Source: an uncultured Rickettsiales bacterium
Lineage (GTDB): Bacteria > Pseudomonadota > Alphaproteobacteria > Rickettsiales > UBA1997
Reading direction: 5' to 3'
NCBI GenBank assembly: GCA_944391075.1
Contig: CALXSG010000007.1
Coordinates: 1 to 56,201 of the forward strand
DNA length: 56,201 bases
In this document: in pieces, positions 54,382-56,201 of the stretch
Layout of the letters: each line of letters starts with the position of its first letter
Position numbering within the stretch: the stretch's first letter is position 1
Position numbers and translations under genes: made by a program
The notes under the pieces: model-generated
Seen by the model: the letters and a program-made list of their open reading frames with translations, nothing else
Database searches by the model: none
What the model was told of the DNA's origin: nothing

Positions 54382-56201
54382 TTAATTTACTTTATACCAA
54401 TATGCATTGCCTTCTTTATCAACCATACACTGCATTCTGTTATTACCATCTATATCTTCTACAATAGAAGTATTAGTAACCTCGAAATCATAGTCGCCCC
54501 AATCTATACTATTATCAATCACAAATGGTTGTTTACATTTAGGAAGTTCTTTACATTCATAAATCATTTTAATACTTCCATCAGCATTGGTTTCCCATTG
54601 TCCAGCAGTTCCACATCTAATAGCGGGTCTATTATCAATTATACTTCCATCTGCTGCTCTAAATGTAGATAATGTATAATAATCACTTATGCTTGCCATA
54701 TGAGTAGATTTATTGACTATATTATATGGACAAATTGAGTCGGCAAATGACAATTCTCCATGTTTAGTTTGCTTAAATTTCATTGTATGAGTTACTACAC
54801 CACCACTTGAAATTACACAGATTCTAACTTTACCATTGCTACTTCTAACACCATCATTACCACCTACATTTTGAAATATTGTACTAATATAGCCAGAACC
54901 ACCTCCGCCTCCACCACATTCAATATCATAACCATAATTTCTTACGGAAGATTTAGCAGCTTGACATGATTCTAGATAAGCTGTACTGTTTGTTTTTGTG
55001 TTACAAAAAGTGCTACAACCAGCATACCAGCCACCACCACCTTTTAATGTTCCACCACCTACAACTAAGTTAGCCGTTACAACATCGCTATTATCATTTA
55101 TTCCTGTTTGTCCACCACCTAAACCCGGCATTTGTTTTTTCACATTATAACCTATAGCATTTCCTCCAAAGCTTTGTCGTCCATCAGGACCATCACCAAT
55201 TCCTCCACCTCCACTTCCGCCATTTTCAGGGTCTTTATGTGCGCTAGCTCTTGATGCTCCGCCACCTCCACCAGCAACGATAATTCTTGTATCTAAATTA
55301 CTATTCCAAGCACCAGCAATAGTTCTAACATCACTCGCTCCACCACCACCAGATTCCCAGTATATATCTTCAGATTTAGCCCATGATTCACCAGAACCAC
55401 CACCATTCCAACCACCACGGCCATCTTCAGGCTTAATTAATATACCTTCGTCATCATATTCACCTTGAACAGCTAATGGCGAGTTATGTCCTTTTTCACC
55501 AACATAAACATATAATTTTCTATCTTTAATTCCATAAGCTTTTTCTAAATCTACGTCAGCGATTTGAAGGGTGCCGTAACTATAACCACCTTTACCACCT
55601 TTTGAATTTAAAGCATAAATATTTGAATCTCTATGACCGATTGTGTGTCCTCCACCTGCGCCCCATACTTCAATTCTAATTTGTTCTGCATTTGATGGGA
55701 TTGTATATTCTTGAACAGAACCCTTGAAGCCGAAAGTGGTACACTCTCTATTATCAACTTTAATATCATAATCTAATTCAATAGGTGGACAGTCAGGGTT
55801 TTCTACTCCACCACCATTTCCAGTATTGAATGCATCATGTAGATTATCAATATTTCTGTGATATTTTAAATATTTTTCATCATTAAGATCGACAACAAAG
55901 TCTTTTTCAGGAAGATTGTTTACTTCTTTTTCTACTTTTGAAATTGTTCCATCTTCATTAATTATTTCTTGTGTTATAGTTTTAGAATAATCATTATTTG
56001 TTCTGTTTTCAAATGCATATGCACCTTGTGTATTGGTATTGTTAGATAGTAATAAGAATATTTCACCATCTTTTACATATTCATCTGAAATATTAGGATC
56101 TCTTGTTTCTTTATTAATAAGTACGTCTTTTAAAGCATTTTCTTGTGTTAATATATCAGGAACAATATATACTAGTTTATTTCCCCAATCATCAATAAGA
56201 T
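54382..56201 (-). CDS. Glycine-rich surface protein (partial, N-terminus beyond the window)
   Basis: The reading frame is open from the stop at 54382 to the window edge (at least 606 codons), so the N-terminus is missing. Order along the protein: a region with LLLSNNTNTQGAYAFENRTN and KVDNRECTTFGFKG; then a glycine-rich domain (about 54830-55720) with QIRIEVWGAGGG, GGKGGYSYGTLQI, LYVYVGEKG, GGGGASDVRT and RIIVAGGGGGA, the pattern of the PF12810-type Gly-rich domain shared by bacterial surface proteins and the ALK/LTK receptor extracellular region; then a Cys-containing C-terminal part (CPYNIV, RCGTAGQWE, ECKELPKCKQPF, MQCMVDKEGNAYWY). It is probably an adhesin or minor-pilin-like surface protein. 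A GTG at 55143 is not the start. Confidence 0.8.
   Translation of the reverse strand, partial: LIDDWGNKLVYIVPDILTQENALKDVLINKETRDPNISDEYVKDGEIFLLLSNNTNTQGAYAFENRTNNDYSKTITQEIINEDGTISKVEKEVNNLPEKDFVVDLNDEKYLKYHRNIDNLHDAFNTGNGGGVENPDCPPIELDYDIKVDNRECTTFGFKGSVQEYTIPSNAEQIRIEVWGAGGGHTIGHRDSNIYALNSKGGKGGYSYGTLQIADVDLEKAYGIKDRKLYVYVGEKGHNSPLAVQGEYDDEGILIKPEDGRGGWNGGGSGESWAKSEDIYWESGGGGASDVRTIAGAWNSNLDTRIIVAGGGGGASRASAHKDPENGGSGGGGIGDGPDGRQSFGGNAIGYNVKKQMPGLGGGQTGINDNSDVVTANLVVGGGTLKGGGGWYAGCSTFCNTKTNSTAYLESCQAAKSSVRNYGYDIECGGGGGGSGYISTIFQNVGGNDGVRSSNGKVRICVISSGGVVTHTMKFKQTKHGELSFADSICPYNIVNKSTHMASISDYYTLSTFRAADGSIIDNRPAIRCGTAGQWETNADGSIKMIYECKELPKCKQPFVIDNSIDWGDYDFEVTNTSIVEDIDGNNRMQCMVDKEGNAYWYKVN

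Noticed and set aside
55141-55143. GTG as start of a 253-aa protein at the right edge
   Set aside because: The same frame continues without a stop through glycine-rich codons to the window edge, so this GTG is internal.

Overview
The window (about 27% G+C by eye) looks like a chromosomal segment of an uncultured, very AT-rich, host-associated alphaproteobacterium. The lineage call rests on gene content and order: psd-pssA; a DUF2066 protein followed by an AI-2E/PerM-type permease; tolC followed by a protein with a PopZ-like C-terminus; a lone hflC; YajQ; and scattered gene-transfer-agent (GTA)-type genes (DUF2793, possibly DUF3168). I cannot fix the order or genus. Both tRNA genes encode CCA. 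Several ORFs have spurious upstream TTG/GTG starts, and I chose the real starts from family N-termini and Shine-Dalgarno spacing.

Layout. 1-2421: a small redox-flavoured operon (CxxC membrane protein, helical cytosolic protein, anchored CPYC thioredoxin-fold protein) ending in an unusual two-domain ArsR repressor. 2506-5018: a possible host-directed effector of 721 aa with a candidate His/Asp/Cys peptidase layout and a C-terminal CaaX-type tetrapeptide, plus a small companion gene. 5166-7349: phospholipid synthesis (psd, pssA) with an orphan ABC ATPase. 7517-9344: a small ORF, a possible DUF3168 tail gene, hflC without hflK, and a LapA-like protein. 9345-10080: about 735 bp with no gene. 10081-12191: small protein, dCMP-type deaminase, ppa, yajQ. 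12333-13772: a DUF2793 spike/fibre protein and a partner gene.

13866-26625: a surface-glycan locus with an acyltransferase, five GT4-type glycosyltransferases (three close paralogues), a radical SAM protein with N-terminal SPASM-like domain, an FkbM methyltransferase, a fused ferredoxin/FrhB/polysaccharide pyruvyl transferase, and a start-less remnant of a GDP-mannose 4,6-dehydratase gene. 26768-31155: DUF2066 protein, permease, MerR regulator, MsbA-type exporter. 31316-34060: secA. 34195-38213: tolC, a PopZ-like protein with a huge Asn-rich linker, dnaQ. 38363-43188: BOF-domain protein, histidine phosphatase, thioredoxin-like/NHL protein, rpsU, der. 43261-54178: tRNA-Phe, a 3118-aa protein of unknown function with internal repeats, tRNA-Leu(CAG), obgE. 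54382-56201: a large glycine-rich surface protein that is open to the window edge, so its N-terminus is missing.

Housekeeping and envelope genes alternate with lineage-specific, repeat-rich or host-interaction-like genes. The best candidates for undescribed biology are the 721-aa putative prenylated effector, the 3118-aa repeat protein with a C-terminal hydrophobic hairpin and an HEVGH motif, the Asn-rich PopZ-like protein, and the covalent-dimer ArsR with its thiol operon. No CRISPR array, insertion sequence, rRNA or integrase was seen.
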